Positions 10,396 to 19,849 of a stretch of DNA of 64,000 bases are shown in pieces (positions within the stretch are counted from its first letter, which is position 1; every line of letters begins with the position of its first letter). The stretch spans positions 1 to 64,000 of the forward strand of contig CAMDDU010000001.1 in assembly GCA_945892985.1 (NCBI GenBank), given 5' to 3'. This DNA is from CAITSH01 sp945892985 (GTDB lineage: Bacteria > Pseudomonadota > Gammaproteobacteria > Burkholderiales > SG8-39). The notes under the pieces are model-generated. The model saw only the letters and a program-made list of their open reading frames with translations. It was not told where the DNA came from and did not search any database. Made by a program: the position numbers and the translations under genes.

Positions 10396-10974
10396 TCAGC
10401 CGCGTTGAATGATCCGCTTTACCGGCGCAAATGATTTTCGGTAAATATGACATACCCCTAATCGATTAATGGCAGCCAGGTGCTGCGCTGTGGGATAGCC
10501 TTTATGACGATCCAGTCCGTAGTCGGGGAACAGTGCGTGCAGTTTCAGCATTTCACGGTCTCGGAAAGTTTTTGCGAGAATCGATGCCGCAGATATTGCT
10601 GGAACGGTCCGATCGCCTTTTACGACCGCCGTTGCCGGCATCGTTACCAGCGGACAATAAAGGCCGTCTACGACAATTCGTGTCGGCGTTACATGTAGGT
10701 TTTCAACAGCACGTTGCATCGCCAGAAGACTCGCTTGAAGAATATTCAATTCATCAATTTCCTCGACGGACGCGGAAGCTACAGACCACGAGAAAGCATG
10801 CGCCTGAATCTCGGCTGAGAGTAGTTCACGATTTTTAGCGCTAAGTGCTTTTGAGTCAGCTAACCCCTTAATTTCATGGCGTGGATTCAAAATAACTGCC
10901 GCAGCAAAAACCGGCCCGGCCAGAGGGCCTCGCCCCGCTTCATCGACACCACCTATTAGGAGTTCGGTCCTCAC
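10396..10974 (-). CDS. rnhB: Ribonuclease HII
   Basis: Removes RNA from RNA-DNA hybrids, including single ribonucleotides in DNA. The 192 residues are typical. The active-site acidic residues lie in the opening GVDEAGRGPLAGPV (residues 9-22) and in IVVDGLYCP; the KGDRTVPAISAASILAK block is also conserved, as is the closing DYGLDRHKGYPTAQHL. The start is a GTG at 10974 whose last bases overlap the lpxB stop (GTGA), so translation is coupled to lpxB. This lpxB-rnhB pairing is common in proteobacteria. Confidence 0.96.
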   Translation of the reverse strand: MRTELLIGGVDEAGRGPLAGPVFAAAVILNPRHEIKGLADSKALSAKNRELLSAEIQAHAFSWSVASASVEEIDELNILQASLLAMQRAVENLHVTPTRIVVDGLYCPLVTMPATAVVKGDRTVPAISAASILAKTFRDREMLKLHALFPDYGLDRHKGYPTAQHLAAINRLGVCHIYRKSFAPVKRIIQRG

Positions 10975-12131
10975 GCCACCACTTTGAGGCCGAGCAGGCG
11001 TTGAATCGTAGCCACAACACGTGCTGCTGTATTTTGGCGCAGAGTCACGTGCAAGGCGGACAGTTTGGACGGGAGCCGTTTTGTCACGACAGGATCCATC
11101 AATAGATTAGCCAATGCCTGAGCAAGATTATCTGCTGTCGCCTCATCTTGTAGGAACTCGGGTACGACGAAGGCTCCTGACAATATATTCGGTAACCCCA
11201 CCCAAGGTTGATAACGCAGTTTCGACATAAGTCGCCAAGTAAAACTATTCATCTTGTAGGCGATTACCATGGGCTTGCGCAAAAGGGCGGCTTCCAGTGT
11301 TGCGGTGCCACTCGCAATTAAGGCTACATCGCTGGCGGCTAGAGCATCCCTGCCGTGCCCAAAGAGTACGGTCAGCGGCAATTCAGTTGCCTGTGCATCG
11401 AATAAAGCCTGATCGAACTGGGCGCGAGTCTCGCGGGTAAGCAGGGGAACAAGAAAGTGGACGTTTGGAACGAGCTTGGCCAATTGCACCGCTGTTTCGG
11501 CGAAAAGGCGCCCCAAGTGCGCAAGTTCGGTCTGCCGGCTGCCTGGCATAAGGGTAACTATCCTGCGTCCCGATGGTGCCCTTAAAAGAGAGCGCATTTC
11601 GTTGGTTTGATCACGCTCTGGGATGATATCCGCAAGGGGATGCCCAACGTAGGTTGCATCTATGCCCGCATCTTTGTATATCTGCGCTTCGAACGGAAAT
11701 AGCACCAGCATGTGATCAACCGATTTTGCTATTCCCTTTATCCTGGCGCCACGCCACGCCCATATCGACGGGCCCACATAATGCACTGTCGTTATTCCTA
11801 TTTTTTTCAACCTTCGCTCAAGTTCAAGGTTGAAGTCTGGAGCGTCAATGCCGATAAAAATATCGGGCTTGGCGCTTGCGAGTGACCGCACAAGCTTTCG
11901 ACGGATAGCTGTTATTTCCAGATAGTGGCGCAACACTTCGATGTAACCACGAACGGCCAGTTTCTCCATCTCAAAGAGGGACGGGAATCCCTCAGCCTGC
12001 ATTTTAGGGCCCCCGATGCCGGTAAATGTTGCATCAGGAATAGCCACCTTTAATGCTCGGATGAGATGAGATCCGATTAGGTCCCCAGATGCCTCGCCTG
12101 CCACAATCGCTATCAAACATTTTTTTGGCAT
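10971..12131 (-). CDS. lpxB: Lipid-A-disaccharide synthase
   Basis: Joins UDP-2,3-diacylglucosamine and lipid X to form the lipid A disaccharide at the inner face of the inner membrane. The 386-residue length and the family markers fit: IVAGEASGDLIGSHLIRAL at the start, GIDAPDFNLELERRLKKIGI, HYVGPSIWAWRGARIK, DATYVGHPLAD, LMPGSRQTE and ASGTATLEAALLRKPMVIAYK. It follows lpxA by 4 nt and overlaps rnhB by 4 nt, inside the lpxD-fabZ-lpxA-lpxB order standard for proteobacteria. Confidence 0.97.
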   Translation of the reverse strand: MPKKCLIAIVAGEASGDLIGSHLIRALKVAIPDATFTGIGGPKMQAEGFPSLFEMEKLAVRGYIEVLRHYLEITAIRRKLVRSLASAKPDIFIGIDAPDFNLELERRLKKIGITTVHYVGPSIWAWRGARIKGIAKSVDHMLVLFPFEAQIYKDAGIDATYVGHPLADIIPERDQTNEMRSLLRAPSGRRIVTLMPGSRQTELAHLGRLFAETAVQLAKLVPNVHFLVPLLTRETRAQFDQALFDAQATELPLTVLFGHGRDALAASDVALIASGTATLEAALLRKPMVIAYKMNSFTWRLMSKLRYQPWVGLPNILSGAFVVPEFLQDEATADNLAQALANLLMDPVVTKRLPSKLSALHVTLRQNTAARVVATIQRLLGLKVVA

Positions 12132-12135
12132 GGCA

Positions 12136-12909
12136 CTACCGGATCAGCCCACGCGTTGCCAGGGCAATAAAATCGACAAGAGGCAATATCTCCGGGTGCT
12201 CACGCGCTTGCGATGACAGCTCTTTCTTTGCTTCCTCTAAACTGAGGCCCGATTTATAGAGGCACTTGTATGCCCGTTTGACGGCTGAAATCGCCGAAAC
12301 AGAATAGCCTCGACGTCTTAGCCCCTCGGCGTTGATACCATGCGGTTTCGCGGTGTTCCCTGCTGCCGTGACATACGGCGGGAGATCCTGAAGAAGGATG
12401 GTACCCATGGCGGTTATGCTGTGGATGCCGATTCTAACGAACTGGTGTACGACGGTAAATCCTCCCAAAATAGCGTAATCCCCGACATGAACATGTCCAG
12501 CGAGTTGGGCATTGTTTGCGAAAATAGTATGGTTGCCGACTTGACAGTCGTGGGCTAGATGAACATAAGCCATAATCCAATTATCGTCTCCGACGCGTGT
12601 CGCTCCGGCGTCTTGTGCAGTCCCGCGATTAAACGTGCAGAACTCACGAACAACATTTCGGTCACCGACTTCTAGAACCGTAGGCTCATTACGGTATTTT
12701 CTGTCCTGAGGGGCGGCTCCAATTGAGGAAAATTGAAAAAACTGATTGTCCTTCCCTATTCGTGTCGGACCCTCAATAACAACGTGTGGACCAATCACGG
12801 TTCCTGAGTCAATTTGGACCTTATCGCCAATGATGGAGTAAGGCCCTACAGACACATCTGACGCGATCATCGCACTAGGATGGACAACCGCAGTGTGGTG
12901 GATACTCAT
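12136..12909 (-). CDS. lpxA: UDP-N-acetylglucosamine acyltransferase
   Basis: First enzyme of lipid A synthesis: moves a 3-hydroxyacyl chain from acyl carrier protein to UDP-GlcNAc. The left-handed beta-helix of hexapeptide repeats fills residues 3-190, with the catalytic base His120 in HLAHDC, and a helical C-terminal domain (SAISAVKRAYKCLYKSG) follows. The frame is open for 26 further codons upstream, to 12987, but the family start MSIHHTAVVHPSA at 12909 gives 257 residues, close to the E. coli length, so that start is used. It follows fabZ on the same strand after 79 nt. Confidence 0.95.
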   Translation of the reverse strand: MSIHHTAVVHPSAMIASDVSVGPYSIIGDKVQIDSGTVIGPHVVIEGPTRIGKDNQFFQFSSIGAAPQDRKYRNEPTVLEVGDRNVVREFCTFNRGTAQDAGATRVGDDNWIMAYVHLAHDCQVGNHTIFANNAQLAGHVHVGDYAILGGFTVVHQFVRIGIHSITAMGTILLQDLPPYVTAAGNTAKPHGINAEGLRRRGYSVSAISAVKRAYKCLYKSGLSLEEAKKELSSQAREHPEILPLVDFIALATRGLIR

Positions 12910-12988
12910 ATTGCGCTGCCCTTCCCCTTCGGTGACTGTGCTTGCAGCGAATCCTGAGTGAAGTCTAATGGGCTCCTGTGAGGGCACA

Positions 12989-13432
12989 TTAAAGCGACCG
13001 GACGGTGCACATTAGCTTTGCTTCTGCAGCAACAGCATCACCAACCCTCGCCACACCTTTAAACTTCCAAATGCCTCGGACATTACGCTCAATTGACACA
13101 TGGAGTGTTAGTTGATCCCCAGGGGTGACCGGCCGCTTGAATCGGGCTTCGTCTATGCCGACAAAATAATAGACTGATTTATCGTCTGGTTTTGTGCCGA
13201 GCGTCTTAAACGAAAGGATGGCGGCAGCTTGGGCAAGCGCTTCGATTATCAAAACTCCCGGCATAACAGGATGGTGCGGAAAGTGCCCAAGAAAAAATGG
13301 TTCATTTATGGTCACATTCTTGATTGCCACAATGGTTTTACCCGGATCGCATTCCAAGACTCTATCAACAAGCAGAAACGGGTACCGGTGCGGCAGGTGC
13401 TCTAGAATCGCGCCAATATCCATGCTATTCAC
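12989..13432 (-). CDS. fabZ: 3-hydroxyacyl-[acyl-carrier-protein] dehydratase
   Basis: Dehydrates 3-hydroxyacyl-ACP in fatty acid elongation and competes with LpxA/LpxD for the same hydroxyacyl-ACP pool. The hot-dog fold has the catalytic His in GHFPHHPVMPG and the Glu in LIIEALAQ. The likely start is the GTG at 13432, which has AAGGAG at 8 nt inside the end of lpxD; the ATG three codons later (13423) is 17 nt from that site. From the GTG the protein has 147 residues. The open frame extends upstream through lpxD but that part has no family similarity. The 8-nt overlap with lpxD points to coupled translation. Confidence 0.93.
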   Translation of the reverse strand: MNSMDIGAILEHLPHRYPFLLVDRVLECDPGKTIVAIKNVTINEPFFLGHFPHHPVMPGVLIIEALAQAAAILSFKTLGTKPDDKSVYYFVGIDEARFKRPVTPGDQLTLHVSIERNVRGIWKFKGVARVGDAVAAEAKLMCTVRSL

Positions 13433-14453
13433 TTGTATCTCTCCTTTTTTCAAGTTCCGATATCCTGTCAGCCAGCGAATCCAGGTGTCGCAACTGCACG
13501 GCATTTTTGAGCCAGTTTCTGTGCTCATCTGTCGGGAATATCCCGGTATAGGTTCCCGATTTTTTTATTGATTTCCCGACAAGCGTCCCGGCGGAAATGT
13601 GGACATGGTCGCCTATGGAAAGGTGTCCCAGAATTACGGCCCCCCCTCCGATCGTGCAATGCGCGCCTATTTTTGCACTGCCCGCAATACCGACACAGCC
13701 GGCGATCGCGGTGTGCGCTCCAATGTGGACGTTATGACCGATCTGAATTTGGTTGTCCAGTTTGACCCCATCTTCGATTACGGTGTCATCTAGAGCGCCC
13801 CGATCGATGGTGGAGTTCGCTCCAATTTCAACATCATCACCAATTTGACAGGAGCCAATTTGCGGAATCTTCAGCCATTGACCGCGTTCGAGAGCAAAGC
13901 CAAATCCATCCGAACCGATCACCACACCAGCGTGGATCAGGCAACGCTTGCCGATTTTAGACCCCGGGTACACGCTAACGCGAGCGACTAATCGCGTATG
14001 TTCGCCGATATGCGATCGCTCGTCCAGTACACATCCCGGACCAATCACCGCCCCTTCGTCAATACGCGCATAGGCGGCAACAACACACCCGGCCGAGATT
14101 TGCGCCAGAGGAGAAACAATCGCTTTCCTGTGCACTATCACCGAAGGATGAATACCCGGCTTTACCTCGGGTATGTCATTGAACAGGCGCGAGACTTTTG
14201 CGAAGTACAGGTAAGGATCGTCGCAACGTATCCGGGGAATACTGATCTCTACATACCCCTGCGCTGGAAGGATAACCGCTCCTGCGCGTGTGCTCTTTAG
14301 AAGGGGGGCGTATTGGGGGTTAGAGAGAAAAGTGATATCTGCAGGTCCGGCGCGCTCCAGACTTGCGATTTGATCAACGACGATATCCGGATCACCGGCC
14401 AGCTCTCCCCCGAACCGCTCGGCAATCTCGCCCAGCCGGTAGGCCTTGCTCAT
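13425..14453 (-). CDS. lpxD: UDP-3-O-(3-hydroxyacyl)glucosamine N-acyltransferase
   Basis: Third acylation-pathway enzyme of lipid A: adds the N-linked 3-hydroxyacyl chain. The 342 residues consist of an N-terminal uridine-binding domain (residues 1-100, with YRLGEIAERFGGEL), a long hexapeptide beta-helix (about 100-300) with the catalytic His in IQIGHNVHIGAHTAI, and a C-terminal helix for trimer contacts. The ATG shares its first base region with the skp stop (TAATG). The order bamA-skp-lpxD-fabZ-lpxA-lpxB is the classical outer-membrane biogenesis operon. Confidence 0.97.
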   Translation of the reverse strand: MSKAYRLGEIAERFGGELAGDPDIVVDQIASLERAGPADITFLSNPQYAPLLKSTRAGAVILPAQGYVEISIPRIRCDDPYLYFAKVSRLFNDIPEVKPGIHPSVIVHRKAIVSPLAQISAGCVVAAYARIDEGAVIGPGCVLDERSHIGEHTRLVARVSVYPGSKIGKRCLIHAGVVIGSDGFGFALERGQWLKIPQIGSCQIGDDVEIGANSTIDRGALDDTVIEDGVKLDNQIQIGHNVHIGAHTAIAGCVGIAGSAKIGAHCTIGGGAVILGHLSIGDHVHISAGTLVGKSIKKSGTYTGIFPTDEHRNWLKNAVQLRHLDSLADRISELEKRRDTSE

Positions 14454-14977
14454 TATTTGCCGGCCGATTTCCCGCCGCTATCGTCCAGCGCCTTTATGAC
14501 CTTGTCGGTCAGGTCAATACGTGGGCTGCTCCACACTGCCTCTTGAAAAATTATGTCGTACTTTTCCTGCTCGGCGACCACTCGTACTGCGCGGTTCGCG
14601 CGCTCCAGAACAATTGAAAGCTCCTCCTGACGCCTGTTATTGAGGTCATCCCGGAAATCCCGCTGCTTCTTCTGAAAATCCTTATTGAGATCGTTGAATT
14701 CGCGTTCCTTGTTACGACGGTCGGTTTCGGACATCGTTACAGCATTTTTCTCCAGTTGTTCCTGCAAGCGCTTGATCTGTTCTGCAACCTTCTGCATCTC
14801 CTGATCGCGCTTGGAAAATTCCGCTTCAATTTTTTTCTGCGCACGTAAGGCGGGAGCGGAGTCGCGCAAAATCCTGTCAATGTTTACATACCCGACTTTA
14901 CCCTCTGCTTGAGCGTGGCCATTACCAGCCAGCGCGAAAAACATTAGCGCTAAGGAAAACTGAAGCATTTTCAACAT
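14453..14977 (-). CDS. skp: Periplasmic chaperone Skp (OmpH family)
   Basis: Trimeric periplasmic chaperone that holds unfolded outer-membrane proteins before BamA inserts them. Counting from the ATG at 14977 it has 174 residues: a signal peptide (MLKMLQFSLALMFFALAGNGHA), a short beta body starting KVGYVNIDRIL, and a long Lys/Glu/Gln-rich coiled coil (about residues 40-130) forming the tentacles, then a closing strand KYDIIFQEAVWSS. An open frame extends 15 codons further upstream to 15022 and would overlap bamA, but the signal peptide and GGAG near 14977 favour the shorter form. It lies between bamA and lpxD. Confidence 0.93.
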   Translation of the reverse strand: MLKMLQFSLALMFFALAGNGHAQAEGKVGYVNIDRILRDSAPALRAQKKIEAEFSKRDQEMQKVAEQIKRLQEQLEKNAVTMSETDRRNKEREFNDLNKDFQKKQRDFRDDLNNRRQEELSIVLERANRAVRVVAEQEKYDIIFQEAVWSSPRIDLTDKVIKALDDSGGKSAGK

Positions 14978-15005
14978 TTTCTCCAAATCCGTACGAAAAC
15001 TGAAA

Positions 15006-17288
15006 TCAAAAAGTTTGACCAAAGGTAAATTGGAACTTTTGAAGCATATCGCCAGATTTCTCGTTGAGGGGTCTACCGTAGCTAACCTTCAAAGGCCCCA
15101 TTGGAGAACTCCAGAAAGCGCCAAACCCCGCCGTGTAGCGGACATCACTAAGCGCTATTTTCTTTCCATCTTCGAATACTTGGCCGCCATCGATAAATGT
15201 ACTCAGTCGAAACTGCCTATCGCGTCCGGAACCCGGGAGCGGGAATAAAAATTCGGCGCTACCAACGAGTTTCCTGTTCCCGCCTAGGAATGCACCATTT
15301 GCATCCCGCGGGCCGAGCGATGAAGCCTGATATCCCCTGAGTGAACCCATTCCGCCGGCATAATAATTCCGAAAAAATGGAAGTGGCTTTCCTGTATATC
15401 CATTTCCCACACCTACCTCACCAGAAAGCATCACCGTGTAATCGCGTCCAAATGTATAAAATATCTGCTCCGAAGCGCTAATTTTGTAATACCGCAATTT
15501 ACCCGGTGGTGCAGTAGCCTCGATACCTATAGAGCGTCTTTCCCCTTTCGTTGGCCAGAGGATGCTGTCACGGTTGTCCCGTCCCCATCCGCCGGTGGTG
15601 ACAAGCGACGTGGTGGTCGCCCCGAAGGTATTTACGTAATCGGTGTAGCGTTGCGGAACGTTTCCTGTAGTGGCGTCACCGAGGTTGATCTTTGTTGCGT
15701 CGACAGCCAATCCGAATGAAAGTCGGTCATACGCACTGAGCGGGTATCCGAATCGCACGCCGCCACCCGTACTGGTTGTATTGTAATCGCCCAAGCCCAA
15801 TCGAGCTGCATCGGTTGTCCGCGTATAAAGATCGAAGCCCCGCCCTACCCCATCGACTGTGTAGTAAGGGTCTGTCTGGGAGAGGGAGTATGTCTTGCTG
15901 CTCTTGCTGCTGTTGATGGCGGCGGAGACAGCCTTGCCGCTACCGAAAATATTATCCTGCGAGACCGATGTCGAGACGGTGAGTTTTTCGGTGCTGGAAA
16001 ACCCAGCCCCAACCAAGAATGCGCCTGTAGGCTTCTCTTTAACCTTTATAGTTGCATCCACTTGATCAGGCGAGCCTGGAACAGGCGGAGTTTCGACATC
16101 GACTTCGGAAAAAAAACCGAGCCTGTCGAGTCTCTGCTTAGACTTTTGTAATTTGTCGGTGTCGTAGTAGGCGCCCTCCAACTGGCGCATTTCTCTACGA
16201 ATCACTTCATCGCGCGTCCGCGTATTGCCAGCAACGTTGATACGTCGGACATATACCCTGCGGCCGGGATCAATCAGGAAGTTGAACGCGACCTGCCGTT
16301 TGTCCTTGTTTGTTTCCGGGACGGGGTTGACGTTGGCAAAAGCATAACCATCGTTTCCAAGTCGATCGGCAATTTTCTTGACGCTTTCGTTGAGCAGTTC
16401 CCGGGAAAATGTATCCCCCGGTTTCAACGTGATAAGGGCGCGAACGTCTGGTTCGGGCAGTAACATTTGTCCCCCGACCTTTATCTCGGATACCGTGTAT
16501 TTCTCGCCCTCAACTAGTGCGACCGTAATGTATATGCCTTTTTTGTCGGGCGAGATTGACACTTGGGTAGATTCGATATTGAAATCGAGGTAACCACGAT
16601 TGGAGTAGTACGAACGTAGTGTTTCAAGATCGGCGGATAACTTTTGCTTCGAATACTGATCGGTTTTGGTGTACCAGGTCAGCCAGCCCGGGGTTGTAAT
16701 TGAAAACTGTGCCAGTAGTTCCTTTTCACCGAAAGCCTGGTTGCCAATAATATTGATCGATTGAATCTTTGCCGCATCGCCCTCAGTAATGCTGAAATTT
16801 ACGCCTACGCGGTTGCGCTCCAGCGGCGTGACCGTGGTGGTGATTGCAACACCATATTTCCCTCTGTTGAGGTACTGGCGCTTTAGTTCCTGCTCTGCGC
16901 GATCTAGCACCGCACGATCAAAGATTCGTGACTCAGCTAATCCGACTTCCTTGAACGCTTTTAGGATCGCGTCCTTTTCAAACTCTTTTAGGCCGGCAAA
17001 TTCAATCGAGGATATCGCCGGACGTTCCTCCACCACGACGATGAGCACGTCACGATCGACCTCGAGTCGAACATCTTTAAAAAAACCAGTCGCAAACAAC
17101 GCTCGAACCGCTACTGCTGCCTTTTCGTCATCAACTTTCTCTCCAACCTTGACGGGTAGATAGCTGAAAATCGTCCCGGCCTCAACACGCTGTATTCCCT
17201 CTACGCGAATATCCTTCACGATAAAGGGGTCGAAAGCGTGGGCAAATAACGGAATGAAAAACATCCCGAGTGTAAGTAAGCGAAGCAT
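15006..17288 (-). CDS. bamA: Outer-membrane protein assembly factor BamA
   Basis: Central component of the BAM complex, folding beta-barrel proteins into the outer membrane. The 760 residues comprise a signal peptide (MLRLLTLGMFFIPLFAHA), five POTRA domains (about residues 22-420, starting FIVKDIRVEGIQRVEAGTIFSYLPV) and a 16-strand barrel. The barrel carries the conserved LRGYQ in the loop 6 region (GGMGSLRGYQASSLGPRD; canonical VRGF/Y in most homologues) and ends in phenylalanine (QFTFGQTF), the expected outer-membrane sorting signal. It is flanked by rseP and skp, its usual neighbours. Confidence 0.98.
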   Translation of the reverse strand: MLRLLTLGMFFIPLFAHAFDPFIVKDIRVEGIQRVEAGTIFSYLPVKVGEKVDDEKAAVAVRALFATGFFKDVRLEVDRDVLIVVVEERPAISSIEFAGLKEFEKDAILKAFKEVGLAESRIFDRAVLDRAEQELKRQYLNRGKYGVAITTTVTPLERNRVGVNFSITEGDAAKIQSINIIGNQAFGEKELLAQFSITTPGWLTWYTKTDQYSKQKLSADLETLRSYYSNRGYLDFNIESTQVSISPDKKGIYITVALVEGEKYTVSEIKVGGQMLLPEPDVRALITLKPGDTFSRELLNESVKKIADRLGNDGYAFANVNPVPETNKDKRQVAFNFLIDPGRRVYVRRINVAGNTRTRDEVIRREMRQLEGAYYDTDKLQKSKQRLDRLGFFSEVDVETPPVPGSPDQVDATIKVKEKPTGAFLVGAGFSSTEKLTVSTSVSQDNIFGSGKAVSAAINSSKSSKTYSLSQTDPYYTVDGVGRGFDLYTRTTDAARLGLGDYNTTSTGGGVRFGYPLSAYDRLSFGLAVDATKINLGDATTGNVPQRYTDYVNTFGATTTSLVTTGGWGRDNRDSILWPTKGERRSIGIEATAPPGKLRYYKISASEQIFYTFGRDYTVMLSGEVGVGNGYTGKPLPFFRNYYAGGMGSLRGYQASSLGPRDANGAFLGGNRKLVGSAEFLFPLPGSGRDRQFRLSTFIDGGQVFEDGKKIALSDVRYTAGFGAFWSSPMGPLKVSYGRPLNEKSGDMLQKFQFTFGQTF

Positions 17289-17298
17289 ATAGGTCAGA

Positions 17299-18663
17299 TT
17301 AGCCCGAGATTAATCGATTTATATCGTTGTAAAACGCGAATGCGGTCAGCAGGATAAGCAGGGAAAGTCCAAGTTTTTGCCCAAAACCCACAATTCGATC
17401 GGAGACCGGGCTACCTTTGATCAATTCGACAACATAATACATCAAATGCCCACCATCCAATAACGGGATCGGCAGCAAATTCAGGACTCCAAGGCTGATG
17501 CTAATAAGGGCTAAAAAGCCAATGTACGCCATCACTCCGAGCTGTGCGGACTGCCCGGCGTAGTCTGCAATCGTCACAGGGCCGCTCAGGTGCCGCCAAG
17601 ACACCTCGCCTAAAAGCATTTTTCCGAACATTTTAAGGCTGAACAATGCGGTATCCCAGGTTCGGGCAATTGCCCTTGGGATTGCCTCGAAGGGGCCATA
17701 GCGTACTGTGACAGTCAAGCGCTTCAAACTTTCCACGTCCATTAGCGCTGATACGCCGATGCGGCCAAAACTAAGTTGGCCCTGGGTAACAAGTTCAGGC
17801 ACAAGGGTAACGATCCTTTCCCCGGATGTCGTTCCAAGTCCCAAAGCGAGTGCGCTTCCCCCTTGAGTCCGGATAATTGCAACCAACTGTTCCCACGTCT
17901 CTAAACGCACTCCCGCTGCCGTCAGAACTCGATCGCCAACCTTGATCCCGGCTCGCTCTGCAACGCTCCCCTTCGCAACGCTTCCTATAACGGCTTCAAC
18001 GCGGGGGCGATAAATGCGAAGTCCGGACTTGGCGAGAAGATCCCCTTCAAGGTCTCTCTCGTTGAAGTTGGAGAAATCAAGTTCTAACCAGTTCAGCTCA
18101 TTTCGCTGATTTAGTGTTTCGAGTTTTACCACCCCGCGGTCCATCACGTGTCTCATCAACTGCCAACGCAAGTCCTGCCAACTCACCACGGAGACCCCGT
18201 TCACGCGCGTCACGGTTTCGCCCCCCTGCAAGCCGCTCATGGCGGCAATTGAGTTCGGTTCGGGGGGGGCGATCGTGGGTTTATTTTCAACTACGCCTAC
18301 AATCAAAATGCACCAATAGATGACGACAGCGAGAGCAAGGTTTGCAAGTGGGCCGGCCAGAACAATGGCAATCCGTCTCCAAACAGTTTGTTGGTTGAAG
18401 GCACGAGGCAGTTCATTGGGGTCTACGGGCCCCTCTCGTTCGTCCAGCATTTTTACGTAACCGCCCAAGGGCCAGGCGGCGATTGTCCATTCCGTCCGGT
18501 CTGCCCCCATCCTTAACGTGAAAATCGGGTTCCCAAATCCAACGGAGAAACGAAGTACCTTGACGCCACACATGCGTGCGACGCAGAAATGTCCGAGTTC
18601 ATGAATGACGATAAGAATTGCCAACGCCACAAGAAAGGCAAGCAGAGTCGTTAGGAATGTCAT
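17299..18663 (-). CDS. rseP: RIP metalloprotease RseP (site-2 protease)
   Basis: Intramembrane zinc protease that cleaves anti-sigma factor RseA, releasing sigma-E in response to envelope stress, and also degrades signal peptides. The 454-residue protein has the zinc motif HELGH (residues 21-25) in the first membrane helix, two PDZ domains (about 115-195 and 205-290, including SVAERAGIKVGDRVLTAAG), and the second metal site NLLPIPLLDGGHL (about residue 385-397). The ATG overlaps the dxr stop by 4 nt. Proximity to bamA and skp, which report on outer-membrane folding, fits its role. Confidence 0.96.
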   Translation of the reverse strand: MTFLTTLLAFLVALAILIVIHELGHFCVARMCGVKVLRFSVGFGNPIFTLRMGADRTEWTIAAWPLGGYVKMLDEREGPVDPNELPRAFNQQTVWRRIAIVLAGPLANLALAVVIYWCILIVGVVENKPTIAPPEPNSIAAMSGLQGGETVTRVNGVSVVSWQDLRWQLMRHVMDRGVVKLETLNQRNELNWLELDFSNFNERDLEGDLLAKSGLRIYRPRVEAVIGSVAKGSVAERAGIKVGDRVLTAAGVRLETWEQLVAIIRTQGGSALALGLGTTSGERIVTLVPELVTQGQLSFGRIGVSALMDVESLKRLTVTVRYGPFEAIPRAIARTWDTALFSLKMFGKMLLGEVSWRHLSGPVTIADYAGQSAQLGVMAYIGFLALISISLGVLNLLPIPLLDGGHLMYYVVELIKGSPVSDRIVGFGQKLGLSLLILLTAFAFYNDINRLISG

Positions 18664-19844
18664 TGGATTGACATCGCTGTGATCAATTCCGCTGCGACTA
18701 CACGGGAATGCCGATCAGCCTCGATGATTTCGTCGAGTGTCTGAACCGGACCAAACGGAACCCGCGCGAGGGTTTCTGAAATGATATTTGTAATTCGGTT
18801 AAACGCCAGCCTATGCTCGAGAAAGGCTGCTACTGCCATTTCATTTGCAGCATTGAAAACGGCGGATGTAGAGCCTCCTGCATTCAATACTTCGTAAGCA
18901 AGCCTAAGCGAGGGGAACCGCTCAAAATTCGGTTCCTCGAAAGTAAGTGTGCCAGTGCGAAATAGATCCAAGGAATCGACACCAGAGTCTATCCGCTCCG
19001 GATACGCCAGTGCCTGTGCGATCGGAGTGCGCATATCCGGATTTCCTAGTTGAGCCAGAACGGACCCGTCCGAGTATTCCACCATGGAGTGAATGACACT
19101 TTGCGGGTGAATTACCACCTCAATTTGGGACGAAGTCGCATTAAAAAGCCAATGTGCCTCTATGATTTCAAGTCCCTTGTTCATCATCGTCGCAGAGTCC
19201 ACCGAGATTTTTCGCCCCATCACCCAATTGGGATGGGCGCAAGCCTGCTCTGGCGTGACATTGAGCAGTAATTCGGAGGCCGTAGTTCGGAAAGGTCCGC
19301 CGGAGCCAGTAAGCAGGATGCGCCGGACTCCTTTCTCGATCAACCCACCAGGCATATGATTGGGTAGGCACTGAAAAATCGCATTGTGTTCGCTATCAAT
19401 CGGGAGCAGGGTCGCACCAGCTTCAAGCACCTTTCGCATGAACACTGCGCCCGCCATTACCAAGGCCTCCTTGTTGGCGAGTAGGATTTTCTTACCCGCA
19501 CCGGCGGCGGCAAGACTTGGCGCCAATCCAGCGGCCCCGACTATAGCTGCCATGACGGTATCCACTTCGGGGGATGCCGCACAGGCTATAAGCCCCGCTT
19601 CACCTACGAGTACTTCAGTTTTCAAACCAAATTGCTTTAATGCCTGCTCTAATTCTTTCGCGTGCGTGGCCTTAGCTATAACGGCGTACTTGGGGTGATG
19701 TATTTTGCAAAGTGCGGCGAGTTTCTCATGGTTACTATTTGCCGTGAGAGCGAAAATTCGGTACCGATCCGGATGGCGGATCGTCACATCAAGCGTGCTG
19801 CGACCGATGGAACCGGTCGCGCCCAATACGGTGATATTTTGCAT
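18660..19844 (-). CDS. dxr: 1-deoxy-D-xylulose 5-phosphate reductoisomerase
   Basis: Second step of the MEP route to isoprenoids: rearranges and reduces DXP to 2-C-methyl-D-erythritol 4-phosphate with NADPH. The 394 residues fit. Motifs are the nucleotide-binding GATGSIGRSTLDV (residues 8-20), ANKEALVMAG, the metal-binding DSEHNAIFQCL, the GSGGPFR loop and HPNWVMGRKISVDSATMMNKGLE. It lies 5 nt after cdsA. Together with uppS upstream it supplies undecaprenyl phosphate for cell wall and lipopolysaccharide assembly, which explains its place in this envelope operon. Also called ispC. Confidence 0.98.
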   Translation of the reverse strand: MQNITVLGATGSIGRSTLDVTIRHPDRYRIFALTANSNHEKLAALCKIHHPKYAVIAKATHAKELEQALKQFGLKTEVLVGEAGLIACAASPEVDTVMAAIVGAAGLAPSLAAAGAGKKILLANKEALVMAGAVFMRKVLEAGATLLPIDSEHNAIFQCLPNHMPGGLIEKGVRRILLTGSGGPFRTTASELLLNVTPEQACAHPNWVMGRKISVDSATMMNKGLEIIEAHWLFNATSSQIEVVIHPQSVIHSMVEYSDGSVLAQLGNPDMRTPIAQALAYPERIDSGVDSLDLFRTGTLTFEEPNFERFPSLRLAYEVLNAGGSTSAVFNAANEMAVAAFLEHRLAFNRITNIISETLARVPFGPVQTLDEIIEADRHSRVVAAELITAMSIQ

Positions 19845-19849
19845 GCTTG